A stretch of DNA of 64,000 bases from Rhodopseudomonas pseudopalustris (GTDB taxonomy: Bacteria; Pseudomonadota; Alphaproteobacteria; Rhizobiales; Xanthobacteraceae), in NCBI RefSeq assembly GCF_900110435.1, contig NZ_FODT01000002.1:186001-250000 (forward strand). The letters are read 5' to 3'. The notes below the pieces were generated by a model. The model was not told the DNA's origin. It made no database searches and saw only the letters and a list, made by a program, of their open reading frames with translations. A program made the position numbers and the translations under genes. Within the stretch, counting starts at the first letter, position 1. Each line of letters opens with the position of its first letter. This document shows, piece by piece, positions 16,840 to 27,063 of this stretch.

Positions 16840-17882
16840 GCGACCGCACCCGCAGGCGCAAGCTCGATGTCAAGAACGGCCGGGTCGACCTGTCGCACGG
16901 CGCCGGCGGCCGCGCGATGGCGCATCTGATCGGCGAAATCTTCCATGAGGCGTTCGACAACGATCTGCTGCGCCGCGGCAACGATCAGGCGGCGTTCGAT
17001 GTCGTCGGCGGACGGATGGTGATGACCACCGACGGCTATGTGGTGTCGCCGCTGTTCTTTCCCGGCGGCGACATCGGCTCGCTGGCGGTGCACGGCACCA
17101 TCAACGACGTCGCGATGGCCGGCGCCAGGCCGCTGTATCTGTCCGCCGGCTTCATCATCGAGGAGGGGTTCCCGCTCGCCGATCTGAAGCGCATCGCCGA
17201 CAGCATGGGCGCGGCGTCGCGCGAGGCCGGCGTGCCGATCGTCACCGGCGACACCAAGGTGGTCGAACGCGGCAAGGCCGACGGCGTGTTCATCACCACC
17301 ACGGGCGTCGGCGTCGCGCCGGCAGAGCTGGTGCTGTCGTCCGAACTGGCGCGGCCCGGCGACAAAGTCCTTCTCTCCGGCTTCATCGGCGACCACGGCG
17401 TCGCGGTGATGTCGCAGCGGCAGAACCTCGCCTTCGAGACGTCGATCGTGTCGGATTCCGCCGCATTGCATGAACTGGTCGCCGCGATGGTCGCCGCCGC
17501 GCCGCAGGCGCTGCGGGTGATGCGCGATCCGACCCGCGGCGGGCTCGCGGCGACGTTGAACGAATTGGCGCAGCAATCGGCGGTCGGCTTCCGGCTCGAC
17601 GAGGACGCGGTGCCGATCCGGCCCGAGGTCGCGGCGGCCTGCGAGCTGCTCGGGCTCGATCCGCTTTACGTCGCCAATGAAGGCAAGCTGATCGCCATCG
17701 TCGCATCCGAGGCGGCGGACACCGTCCTCGCGGCGATGCGCGCGCATCCGCTCGGGCGTGATGCCGCGATCATCGGCGAGGTGATCGCCGACGATCATCA
17801 CTTCGTGCAGATGACCACGTCATTCGGCGGCGGGCGGATCGTCGACTGGCTGTCGGGCGAGCAATTGCCGCGAATTTGTTGA
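16836..17882 (+). CDS. hypE: HypE, carbamoyl dehydratase
   Basis: This 348-residue ATP-dependent enzyme turns the C-terminal thiocarbamate into thiocyanate. The PurM-like opening LSHGAGGRAMAHLI and the GNDQAAFDV ATP-binding segment are clear. The protein ends QLPRIC, with the essential terminal cysteine intact. The ATG at 16836 overlaps hypD by four bases; the frame is open further upstream but that part lies inside hypD. Confidence 0.96.
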   Translation: MSDRTRRRKLDVKNGRVDLSHGAGGRAMAHLIGEIFHEAFDNDLLRRGNDQAAFDVVGGRMVMTTDGYVVSPLFFPGGDIGSLAVHGTINDVAMAGARPLYLSAGFIIEEGFPLADLKRIADSMGAASREAGVPIVTGDTKVVERGKADGVFITTTGVGVAPAELVLSSELARPGDKVLLSGFIGDHGVAVMSQRQNLAFETSIVSDSAALHELVAAMVAAAPQALRVMRDPTRGGLAATLNELAQQSAVGFRLDEDAVPIRPEVAAACELLGLDPLYVANEGKLIAIVASEAADTVLAAMRAHPLGRDAAIIGEVIADDHHFVQMTTSFGGGRIVDWLSGEQLPRIC

Positions 17883-17922
17883 ATGGATTCTTGCCGGATC
17901 GTTGCGTGATGGAACAACAGCG

Positions 17923-19360
<1,438 letters not shown>

Positions 19361-19371
<11 letters not shown>

Positions 19372-20716
19372 TCGCGGAGACCGCGGCGAGAGCCTGATCG
19401 ACCGCGTCGGCTCGCCGCTGCCGTCGCCGTTCGAGGGCGACCAGGAGGCCGCGTGGATCGAAGTGATCCGCAAGATGGACGAGGTCTATGCCGACCTGCT
19501 GCGCTACGAGACCGACCTCGAAGAGAAGAACACCGCGCTGGAGGAGGCGCAGGCCTTCATCTCCAGCGTCATCGAGTCGGTCTCCGACATCCTGATCGTC
19601 TGCGATCGCAATGGAATCATCCTGCAGGTCAATCCGGCTGCCATGCGGCTGCTCGGTGCGTCCGCCGATGCTCTGGTCGAGCATCCGCTCGGCGAACTGG
19701 TCGATCCCGCCGATCGGGCGCGGATCGAGGATCTGCTACGCGCGCATTCGCCCTCGGATCTGATCGCGCTGGAAGTACGCTTCGTCACCGCGCGCGGCCT
19801 GTCGGATCTCTACGCCATCAATGGCGCGACGCGGGCTGATCAGGCCGCGCGCCGCGTCGGCACCGTGCTGACCGGCCGGCCGATCGGCGAGCTGCGCCGC
19901 GCCTATGAGGCGCTGCACACCGCGCATAGCGAGTTGCAGCGGGCGCAGCGCCAGCTTGTCGAGCAGGAGAAGATGGCGAGTCTCGGCCGTCTCGTCGCCG
20001 GCGTCGCCCACGAACTCAACAATCCGATCAGCTTCATCTACGGCAACATCCACACGCTGCAGCGCTATCGCGAGCGGATGGCCGCCTATCTGCAGGCGAT
20101 TCATTGCGGCGCCGATCCGGCCGAGGTCGAGGCGCTGCGGCGTGAGCTGAAGATCGACGCACTGCTCGCCGACTACGCGTCGCTGATCGAGGGCACGCTG
20201 GAGGGCGCGATGCGCGTCTCCGACGTGGTCAAGAATCTGCGCCGGCTGAGCTTCCCGAAAAGCGGCGAGATCCAGCGCGTCGACGTCGATCGCGTGGTGC
20301 GCACCGCGGCGCGCTGGGCAGCGCGCGCCAAGCCGGGCCATGTCGAACTCACGTTCGACATGGCGGCGGATGTCGCGATCATCGGCAATGAGGGCCAGTT
20401 CCACCAGATCGTCGTGAACCTGGTCGACAACGCGATCGATGCGGTGCGCGGCCAGTCCGAGCCGCGGATCGAAATCTCTGCGCGGCGGCAGGGCAGCGAC
20501 GTGGTGATCGCGGTCGCCGACAACGGCCCGGGTCTGGCGGACGGGTTGATCGACAAGATCTTCGAGCCGTTCTTCACCACCAAGCCGGTCGGCGAGGGCA
20601 CCGGTCTCGGCCTATGGATCAGCTACGGCATCGCCCGCGAGCACGGCGGCACGCTCGCCGCAAGTAACCGTCCCGGCGGCGGTGCGCTGTTCACGCTGAC
20701 ATTGGCCGCGCCGTGA
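19361..20716 (+). CDS. hupT: HupT/HoxJ, H2-signalling sensor histidine kinase
   Basis: This 451-residue soluble kinase has no transmembrane helix. A PAS domain (about residues 65-175: [23 protein letters not shown]) follows a coiled N-terminal stretch. The dimerisation segment has the phosphoacceptor His217 in [12 protein letters not shown]. The ATPase domain follows, with [11 protein letters not shown] (N box), [10 protein letters not shown] (G1), FEPFFTTK (F) and GTGLGLWIS (G2). It should phosphorylate HupR when HupUV sees no H2. It overlaps hupR by 11 bases and ends the operon. Confidence 0.93.
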
Positions 20717-20741
20717 GGGGGCTGATGTTACTGCTGTGGTG

Positions 20742-20758
20742 GCCGCGCAGAGCGCGGC
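20742..20758. terminator. GC hairpin after hupT (weak terminator candidate)
   Basis: GCCGCGC and GCGCGGC flank AGA, 25 bases after the hupT stop. There is no T run, so Rho-independent activity is doubtful. No other strong hairpin is seen before the convergent hydrolase gene. Confidence 0.3.
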
Positions 20759-20860
20759 GCGACGGTCACCTCAAGATGACGTTTCGCGTGTGGTGAGTCG
20801 CGTTGTGGAGAGCTGAGCGGGAGAGGCGTGTACGATCAGGCACTGCGCACATTCCGCCGC

Positions 20861-21718
20861 TCACCCTAGCAGAAATTCCCGGATCAGTCGCAACACTTCG
20901 TCCGGTCTGTCGTGCTGCAGCCAGTGGCCGGCGTCGGCGACGGTCTCGACGCGCGCCTGCTGGAAGTGATCGGCGATGCCGGCGCTGGCCGCATCGCCGA
21001 GGAAGCTCTCGCCGGCGAACAGCAGCAGCGTCGGGCAGGCGATCCGCGCCCACAGCGTGACGTGATCGTCCGGCCACAGCCGGTGCGGCGCCATCACCCG
21101 CTGATACGGATCGAACTTCCAGGAGTAACTGCCGTCCTCGTTCTGCTTCACGCCATAGGTGGCGAGATGCAGCGCGAGCTCCGGCGTCAGCCGCTTGTTA
21201 TGCGCCTGCATCTGCGCCGCCGCCTCCTCGATGTCGCGATAGCGGCGCGGCTCGCGTTGCTCCAGCGCGTCGAGCTGGCCGATCCATTTGCGCGTGCGTT
21301 CGTGCGCCGGCGGCTTCGGCGCATTCGGCAGCACCGTGACGCCGTCGAGCACGACCAGCCTGGCGACCTTCTCCGGGAACGTGCCGGCATAGATCAGCCC
21401 GACCATGCCGCCCATCGAATGGCCGATCACGGTGATCGGCCCGCGGCCCTCGAACGCCGGCAGACGGGTCAGGTCGTAAATATATTCCGGCAGGCTGTAG
21501 CTGCCGCCGAGCGTCCAGTCGGAATCGCCGTGGCCGCGCAGATCGGGCGCGACGACGTGGAAGTCCGGCCGCAGCGATCGCGCGAGATGGTCCCAGCTCC
21601 GGCCATGATCGGCGCCGCCATGGATCAGCAGCAATGGCGGCGCGGTGTCATTGCCCCAGTCGGCGTAATGAAGCCGCAGCCCGTGCGATCGATAAAAGCG
21701 ACTTTCCGGATTTTGCAT
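20861..21718 (-). CDS. Alpha/beta hydrolase fold protein
   Basis: This protein of about 285 residues has an alpha/beta hydrolase fold. LLLIHGGADHGRSW is the oxyanion segment, VIGHSMGGMVGL the nucleophile elbow with the catalytic Ser, and AGHWLQHDRP near the end the catalytic His. It resembles broad-specificity esterases or epoxide-hydrolase-like enzymes; the substrate cannot be read from the sequence. The frame is open to 21784, giving a longer start (MAHQHAPM). I prefer 21718 because homology begins there, but neither has a good ribosome site. It converges on hupT and diverges from the ArsR gene. Confidence 0.8.
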   Translation of the reverse strand: MQNPESRFYRSHGLRLHYADWGNDTAPPLLLIHGGADHGRSWDHLARSLRPDFHVVAPDLRGHGDSDWTLGGSYSLPEYIYDLTRLPAFEGRGPITVIGHSMGGMVGLIYAGTFPEKVARLVVLDGVTVLPNAPKPPAHERTRKWIGQLDALEQREPRRYRDIEEAAAQMQAHNKRLTPELALHLATYGVKQNEDGSYSWKFDPYQRVMAPHRLWPDDHVTLWARIACPTLLLFAGESFLGDAASAGIADHFQQARVETVADAGHWLQHDRPDEVLRLIREFLLG

Positions 21719-21940
21719 GTATGCTCGCGCGTGCGGGGCCGATCGGCCGATTCCGAAGAACATTGGCGCATGTTGATGCGCCATGGTGCCGCAACAACAG
21801 GCTTGCTCAGTTGATATTGTGTTGCAACAACGGATTTGATCGTTCGATTATCCTGCTCCCGCCCATTTTCCAAGGGGTCTCCCGGGCTCGACTTCCCTGA
21901 AGGTTTTCTGGTCGCCCCCTATCGTACAAGAGGCAATCTG

Positions 21941-22363
21941 ATGTCCGTGCCCAAGCGAGCCCGGAAACCATCGACTGATGGGCTGGCGCGCGTCGATACC
22001 AGCGACTTGCGCAAGCACGCGCTGGTCGCCAGCGAATTCCTCAAGACGCTGTCGAACGTGTCGCGGCTGGTGATGTTGTGTCAGCTCGCCGAGGGCGAGA
22101 AGTCGGTCTCCGAACTGGCGGTGCTGCTCGACGAACGGCAGCCGACGGTGTCGCAGCAACTCGCGCGGCTGCGCAGCGAACGGCTGGTGCAGCCTCGCCG
22201 CGACGGCCAGCAGGTGTTCTATTCGCTCGCCAGCGAGGAAGTCCGCAGTATCATTCTCGCACTGCACGCGATCTTCTGCGCCAAGCCGCGCGGAAAAGCC
22301 AAGGTGACGGCGCTGCGGCCGGCGACATCGAGGGTGGCAAAGAAGACGGCGGCGCGGCGGTAG
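21941..22363 (+). CDS. ArsR-family repressor of SqrR/BigR type
   Basis: This 140-residue winged-helix regulator has the ArsR core (LKTLSNVSRLVMLCQLAEGEKSVSEL, then ERQPTVSQQLARLRSE). There are exactly two cysteines, Cys47 in VMLCQL and Cys113 in AIFCAK, 66 residues apart. SqrR and BigR, which sense persulfides by forming a polysulfide bridge between two cysteines, show the same positions and spacing. The neighbours fit: a rhodanese and an SQR-like flavoprotein lie convergent just downstream. ATG 21941 lies after an AAGAGG ribosome site. It is not a metal-type ArsR, since the CVC motif is absent. Confidence 0.85.
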   Translation: MSVPKRARKPSTDGLARVDTSDLRKHALVASEFLKTLSNVSRLVMLCQLAEGEKSVSELAVLLDERQPTVSQQLARLRSERLVQPRRDGQQVFYSLASEEVRSIILALHAIFCAKPRGKAKVTALRPATSRVAKKTAARR

Positions 22364-22376
22364 CTCGCGGCAACGA

Positions 22377-22745
22377 TCAGTCCGCTTTGCCGCCGAACAA
22401 CCGCTTCAACAGGCTCGGCGGCTGCGGCCCCTTCACGGTGTCGAAGCCGGCTTTGCGCCACGCCAGAATGCCGCCGCCGAGCACATAGGGCTCGCAGACA
22501 CCGTTCGCCTTGGCGGCGATCTGGCCGGCATACATCCGCGTCCGGCCACCGGAATGGCAGAAGAAGATCGCCTTGCGGCCGCGCGCGTTGCTCAGGTCGC
22601 CCTGCTTGAAGCTGGAGAGCGGCATCGCGATCGCGCCGTCGATCTGCTCGCGCGCGATTTCACCTTGCTCCCGGATATCGACCAGCACCGCGCCGTCGCC
22701 CAGCATCCGCTGCGCCTCGATTGGCGATATCGTCTTCACACCCAT
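22377..22745 (-). CDS. Single-domain rhodanese (sulfurtransferase)
   Basis: This 122-residue protein is a single rhodanese domain. VLVDIREQGEI and the active-site loop FFCHSGGRTRM with the catalytic Cys are clear, followed by VLGGGILAWRKAGF. It would carry a persulfide and pass sulfane sulfur on. The gene stops 13 bases from the end of the convergent ArsR gene and is followed upstream, on its own strand, by the SQR-like gene 25 bp away, probably as one operon. Confidence 0.92.
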   Translation of the reverse strand: MGVKTISPIEAQRMLGDGAVLVDIREQGEIAREQIDGAIAMPLSSFKQGDLSNARGRKAIFFCHSGGRTRMYAGQIAAKANGVCEPYVLGGGILAWRKAGFDTVKGPQPPSLLKRLFGGKAD

Positions 22746-22770
22746 GTCGTCGGCTCCCCGGTAGGCTGCA

Positions 22771-23898
22771 TCATCGGAACGTCGTCAGATAGTGCCGTTC
22801 GAACAGCCGCTTCAACCAGTGAAACAGCTTCATCTTCGGCCCGACGAAATTGAACTTTTCATTTCGGAACACCAGCATCCCGGAATCCAGCGTGTCGACG
22901 ATGCACACCAGCTCCGGCTTGAACCGCGTGGACGGTTCGGCGCCGGTCTCGACCGCAGCAATGTTCGCCGCCACCGCCAGTGCCTGCAGATCGGCCTGAT
23001 GCGCCTGCTTCGGCATCCAGTCCGGCCCCGGAAACGATCCGGCATCGCCGGCGACCCAGACATTGGGCAGGCCTTCGACCCGGCAGCATTCGTCGGCCTT
23101 GATCATCCCGCCCGGCGACAGCGGCAGTTCGGTGTTCGCGAGCCATGCCGGGCCGGTCAGGCCCGGCATGAACAGGATCAGATCCGCGTCGATCTCGCCG
23201 CCTTCCAGCACCACCTTGCGCTCCTCGATGCGCAGGATCTTGCGGCCGAGCTGCGTGACGATGCCGCGATCCTTCATCTCCTGCAGCAGGCCGTCGACCG
23301 CGCGTTGGCCGAGCCGCGCGCCGGGCCGCGGCGACGGGCTGAAGAACACGATCTGGAAGCCCGGCCGTTTGCCGCGCTGGCGCAGCAGCGTATCGATGAT
23401 GAACAGGAATTCGAACATCGGCCCGCCGCGCATCGCGCCGGGCTCCTCCGGATTGGTGGAAAACCCGACCGCGATGGTGCCGCCCTTCATCGCGTCGAGC
23501 CGTCGGCCGATCTCCTCGCCGACCGCGATCCCCTCGCACGGGATCAGCGCGTGTTCGATGCCCGGCAGCTTGCGGATGAAGCGGGCACCGCAGGCGATAA
23601 TCAGATGATCGTTCGAAACGTCGCCATGATCGGTCTCGACGACGCGGCCGCCGTGTTTCAGTCCGGTCACCGAGGCCTCGACGAAGTCGATCCGGTGCTT
23701 GGCGAAGAAGTGCGCCAGCTGCACTTTCAGCCGCGCGCCGCTGCGGATGCCGGCCGGAATCCAGATCGTGCTCGGCAGGAAATGCAGCTCGCGCCGCGGC
23801 GAGATCATGGTGATGGTCGCATCGACCTTGCGCTTGCGCAGCGCGCGGGCGGCGGTGAGCGCGGCGAAGCCCGATCCGATGATGGTGATGTTGGTCAT
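22771..23898 (-). CDS. FAD-dependent pyridine nucleotide/sulfide:quinone oxidoreductase-like protein
   Basis: This 375-residue flavoprotein starts MTNITIIGSGFAALTAARAL (FAD-binding fold). It has a second dinucleotide segment (about residues 138-150) and WVAGDAGSFPGPDWMPKQAHQA near the end, which is the FAD-contact region of the SQR/NDH-2 superfamily. Of the cysteines used by SQR to hold sulfur, one late Cys (332, in ELVCIVD) is present. The middle one seems absent, since the expected region reads GAMRGGPM. It may thus be a type of SQR with altered chemistry or another quinone reductase. Its link with a rhodanese and a SqrR-type repressor supports a sulfide role. Confidence 0.8.
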   Translation of the reverse strand: MTNITIIGSGFAALTAARALRKRKVDATITMISPRRELHFLPSTIWIPAGIRSGARLKVQLAHFFAKHRIDFVEASVTGLKHGGRVVETDHGDVSNDHLIIACGARFIRKLPGIEHALIPCEGIAVGEEIGRRLDAMKGGTIAVGFSTNPEEPGAMRGGPMFEFLFIIDTLLRQRGKRPGFQIVFFSPSPRPGARLGQRAVDGLLQEMKDRGIVTQLGRKILRIEERKVVLEGGEIDADLILFMPGLTGPAWLANTELPLSPGGMIKADECCRVEGLPNVWVAGDAGSFPGPDWMPKQAHQADLQALAVAANIAAVETGAEPSTRFKPELVCIVDTLDSGMLVFRNEKFNFVGPKMKLFHWLKRLFERHYLTTFR

Positions 23899-24108
23899 CG
23901 CTGGCGTTCCTGTCGGCGTCGGCGGTTTCCGCCTCTGCGCCCCCCGCTCGCACGGCGGCGCACGAGCGTCTGTGACGATGTCACCGCGGCGGCGTCCGAT
24001 CGCTGTCATCGACGGATCGGGGATTGCGCCGAACCTCTGGCGCGGCCAAGCTCGTGGCGCGCGCAGGGCGGCATAGTGCTGCGCTTGCGCAGGGAAAGTC
24101 GGGACGTG

Positions 24109-24723
24109 ATGGCATCGAACGAATTCAACCGCTGGGAAGGCCGGTTCGCGGTCGAGGACTATGTGTTCGGCACCGCGCCGAACGCGTTTCTGGCGTCGTG
24201 CCGCGATCTGCTGCCGAAACAGGGGCGGGCGCTGTCGATCGCCGATGGCGAGGGACGCAACGGCGTGTTTCTGGCCGAATGCGGCTTGTCGGTGCTGTCG
24301 GTGGATTTTTCGCCGGCCGCGCAGGACAAGGCGCAGCGGCTCGCCGCCGCACGCGGCGTCACGATCGAGACGCAGACCGCCGATCTTCTGACGTGGGACT
24401 GGCCGGGCGACTTCGATATGATCGCCGGGATATTCTTCCAGTTCGTCGAAGCCGAGCAGCGCCCGCGGATCTTCCAGGCGATCCGCGACGCCTTGAAGCC
24501 GGGCGGGCTGCTGCTGATCGAGGGTTACCGGCCGAAGCAACTGTTCTACAAGACCGGCGGCCCGAGCCGTGCCGACAATCTCTACACCCATGAAACGCTC
24601 GAAGCCGCGTTCGGCGATTTCGACAATCTCAGCATCCGCGAGCACGACAGCGAGATCGCCGAAGGCAGCGGCCATGTCGGGATGTCGGCGCTGATCGATT
24701 TGATCGGCTGGAAGCCGCGATAG
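24109..24723 (+). CDS. Class I SAM-dependent methyltransferase (TehB-like)
   Basis: This 204-residue protein has a SAM-binding domain with ALSIADGEGRNGVFLAE as motif I and VDFSPAAQDKAQ after beta-2. DMIAGIFFQFVEAEQ and the GGLLLIEGY post-I segment follow. Its N-terminal WEGRFAVEDYVFGTAPNAFL is typical of the group annotated as tellurite-resistance or thiol methyltransferases. The true substrate is unknown. It is divergent from the SQR-like gene across 210 bp in which I see no clear operator. Confidence 0.82.
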   Translation: MASNEFNRWEGRFAVEDYVFGTAPNAFLASCRDLLPKQGRALSIADGEGRNGVFLAECGLSVLSVDFSPAAQDKAQRLAAARGVTIETQTADLLTWDWPGDFDMIAGIFFQFVEAEQRPRIFQAIRDALKPGGLLLIEGYRPKQLFYKTGGPSRADNLYTHETLEAAFGDFDNLSIREHDSEIAEGSGHVGMSALIDLIGWKPR

Positions 24724-24745
24724 AGGTTGATCGCGGAATGGCGAA

Positions 24746-25138
24746 CTACTCCATCGCGCAGCGATCGGTGATGGGCGCCTCGGTTGGGCGCAGGCCGATC
24801 CAGGCATCGACGAGCGTCTGATCGAAGCCGGATTCGCGGCGATCGCCGGCCTGCATCAGCGGTCGGCGGATCAGGAGCGGATCTTCGATCATCATCGCCA
24901 GGGCCGAATTCTCCGTGAGGGCGGCAAGATCGATCGCGCCGGCTTTCACCTTCGGCGACGACGCGTTGAACCATTCGGGAATCGGCTTGCTGCCGAAGAA
25001 CGGCCGCAGCGTCTCAGGCGTCCAGGTCTCGCTCAGCAGATTGCGGACTTCGAGTTCGTGGCCGGATGCGATCAGCAGCGCCTTCTGCCGTGCATTGCCG
25101 ACGCAGCCGGGCTTCTCGTAGAAAACCACCTTCGCCAT
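24746..25138 (-). CDS. Nitrogenase-associated ArsC/Spx-family protein
   Basis: This 130-residue protein starts MAKVVFYEKPGCVGNARQKALL, a glutaredoxin/ArsC-like fold. It continues SETWTPETLRPFFG, PIPEWFNASSPKVK and MIEDPLLIRRPLM, matching the family annotated as 'nitrogenase-associated protein', usually coded in nif/fdx clusters. The biochemical role is not known. It lies 16 bp from the DUF2478 gene on the same strand and close to modD, so it appears part of a molybdenum/nitrogenase accessory cluster. I chose the start at 25138 because the fold begins there. Confidence 0.85.
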   Translation of the reverse strand: MAKVVFYEKPGCVGNARQKALLIASGHELEVRNLLSETWTPETLRPFFGSKPIPEWFNASSPKVKAGAIDLAALTENSALAMMIEDPLLIRRPLMQAGDRRESGFDQTLVDAWIGLRPTEAPITDRCAME

Positions 25139-25154
25139 CACCGCTCCTTCGCCG

Positions 25155-25751
25155 TCAGCCGATTGTCGCCGGCCGGTGTTCGCGCTCATTCGCGCGCGGG
25201 TCGCTCTCGTGGGCCGCGGCGTCGCGCCACCATGCCTCGACCGCGTCGCGCGTGCAGGGCAGCTCCGTGGCCTGATCGCCGATGAAGTCGCGCCATGCCT
25301 CGGCGCATTTCTCGGGGACCGCGGTGAGCAGCGGACGGCCGGCGACGATCGTGTCGGCGAACTCGCTGCGCAGCCCTCTGCCGGTTGCTTCCTGCTTGGA
25401 GAATTTGTTGATGACGACGAGCGCGACGCCGCCGGCGATGGCGCGGGTCACCGCTTGCGCCGACTCCGCCAGCCCGGCGGCGTCGAGCTTGCACGACCCC
25501 GCGCTGCCACCGAGCGTCTGCGAAATGCCGATCGCCTGCCCGGTCATCAGGTCGATCAACTGCATGTCGATCCTGCGCCCGGAGGCGTCCTTGATGTTTC
25601 GCTGCACGATGCCGCCGAGCCGGTCGCCGGCGCGCAGCCGCGCGACGGCGAAATCCGCGAGCAGGCTGTCGACGTCGTCATCGGCGCGATACAGGATCGC
25701 GGCGATGCGGGGGGCGTCTGCCTCGGCATTGGTTTGTGTCATGGCCTGCAT
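25155..25751 (-). CDS. DUF2478 protein, molybdenum-cluster associated
   Basis: This protein of about 198 residues matches the DUF2478 family: PRIAAILYRADDDVDSLLADFA at the start, RNIKDASGRRIDMQLIDLMTG, and GVALVVINKFSKQEATGRGLRSEF in the middle. The INKFSKQE segment resembles part of a nucleotide-binding protein of the MobB/NTPase kind, but no P-loop is evident at the N-terminus. Genes of this family are often next to molybdate-transport and nitrogenase genes; here modD is divergent. ATG 25742 is an alternative start. Confidence 0.8.
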   Translation of the reverse strand: MQAMTQTNAEADAPRIAAILYRADDDVDSLLADFAVARLRAGDRLGGIVQRNIKDASGRRIDMQLIDLMTGQAIGISQTLGGSAGSCKLDAAGLAESAQAVTRAIAGGVALVVINKFSKQEATGRGLRSEFADTIVAGRPLLTAVPEKCAEAWRDFIGDQATELPCTRDAVEAWWRDAAAHESDPRANEREHRPATIG

Positions 25752-25896
25752 CCTTCGATCGGCGGTTCGGCGCCTGATAGCAGCTCAGCAATCCTCGTGC
25801 CGACCCTGCCGCCGGCCGCGCGATGAGCGAGGACATTGATTCGTCGCGTTTTATTCCGCTGGCGGCGTCAAGGTACCGCAGTTGTAAACCCGACAG

Positions 25897-25920
25897 CGTT
25901 GTATAGTCGTGGACATAACG
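25897..25920. promoter_or_regulatory. Possible Mo-box (ModE/MopA-type operator)
   Basis: CGTTGTAT and ACATAACG form an imperfect inverted repeat (6 of 8 positions) with an 8-bp centre, located between divergent DUF2478 and modD genes. The Mo-box of ModE-type regulators has the form CGnTATAT...ATATnnCG. The resemblance and context are suggestive only. Confidence 0.35.
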
Positions 25921-26001
25921 ATGGCTTCCAGGGATGTTCCCGGTTCGGGACCTTCCGCCAAATGCCAAGCCTGAAGAATGCCAATCCTGAAGGACGTCCG
26001 G

Positions 26002-26853
26002 ATGCCTGCTGCGACCACCACCGAACTGGAGCGTCTGCTCGATGATGACGTCCCGCATGGCGATCTGACCACCGAGGCGCTCGGCATCGGCGGGCAGGCC
26101 GGCGTGATGGAGTTCACGGCGCGCGACCCGATGGTTCTGGCGCTGGTCGACGACGCGGCGGCGATCCTCGGACTATGCGGATGCGAGGTCGAACGGATGG
26201 CGATGTCGGGAAGCCGGCTCGCGCCGGGTGCGCCGATCCTCACAGCGCGGGGCGGGGCGGCGGGCCTGCTGCGCGGCTGGAAGGTGGCGCAGACGCTGAT
26301 CGAGATCTGGTCCGGGGTTGCGACCGCGACGCGCGAGATCGTCGACGCCGCGCGCGCGGTGTCGCCGCACATCGCGGTGGCGTGCACCCGCAAGAACACG
26401 CCCGGTACCAAGCGCTTCGCGGTCGCCGCAGTGAAGTCCGGCGGCGCGGTGATGCATCGGCTCGGCCTGTCGGAAACCATTCTGGTGTTCGCCGAGCATC
26501 GCGGCTTTCTCGACGAGCCGCTGGCGACGACGGTCGAGCGGTTGCGCCGCGCCGCGCCGGAGAAGAAGCTGGTGACCGAAGTATCGTCGATCGAGGCGGC
26601 GCTGGCGGCCGCCGAAGCCGGCTTCGACGTCGTGCAGCTCGAAAAATTCGCGCCCGCCGATGTCGCGACGCTGGCGCAGCGGCTCGCAACGGGTCCGCAC
26701 CGCCCGGTGATCGCGGCCGCCGGCGGCGTCAATGCGAGCAATGCCGCGGCTTATGCGCAGGCCGGCGCGCAGGTGCTGGTGACGTCGTCGCCCTACATGG
26801 CGAAGCCGCGCGATGTGCAGGTGAAGATCAGGCGGGAACAACAAACTAACTAA
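26002..26853 (+). CDS. modD: ModD, quinolinate phosphoribosyltransferase-like molybdenum-locus protein
   Basis: This 283-residue protein resembles nicotinate-nucleotide pyrophosphorylase (NadC): DDDVPHGDLTTEAL at the start, then ATATREIVDAARA, ACTRKNTPGTKRFAVAAVKSGG, and EVSSIEAALAAAEAGFDVVQLEKF. The sequence pattern is that of ModD, the NadC paralogue found in mod loci, rather than true NadC. Its reaction is unproven. AAGGA lies upstream of ATG 26002, which I prefer over ATG 25978. Confidence 0.88.
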   Translation: MPAATTTELERLLDDDVPHGDLTTEALGIGGQAGVMEFTARDPMVLALVDDAAAILGLCGCEVERMAMSGSRLAPGAPILTARGGAAGLLRGWKVAQTLIEIWSGVATATREIVDAARAVSPHIAVACTRKNTPGTKRFAVAAVKSGGAVMHRLGLSETILVFAEHRGFLDEPLATTVERLRRAAPEKKLVTEVSSIEAALAAAEAGFDVVQLEKFAPADVATLAQRLATGPHRPVIAAAGGVNASNAAAYAQAGAQVLVTSSPYMAKPRDVQVKIRREQQTN

Positions 26854-26884
26854 TTGAGGGACAAGCTGCGCCGGGCACGGCCTG

Positions 26885-27020
26885 CTCCCTCTCCCGCTTG
26901 CGGGAGAGGGTTGGGGCGAGGGCGAGCCGAGCACTGACGCTCCGATTCGCGGAGAGCCTTTCCCCCACCCGCCGCGCTCCGCGCGTCGACCTCCCCCGCA
27001 AGCGGGAGAGGTTGCGCAGC
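26885..27020. repeat. REP-like paired palindrome between modD and acyl-CoA ligase gene
   Basis: Two hairpins around CCCGCTTGCGGG (26,893) and CCCGCAAGCGGG (26,996) lie about 100 bp apart in inverted orientation, with short conserved outer sequence (CCTCTCCCGCTTGCGGG in both). It is the same architecture as at 6,862 and 62,001 and lies at a convergent gene junction, where it could act as a transcription end. Confidence 0.7.
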
Positions 27021-27063
27021 GGCCGGCGGCGACTTCATTGCGCAACAAGCCTGCTGATAAGAT

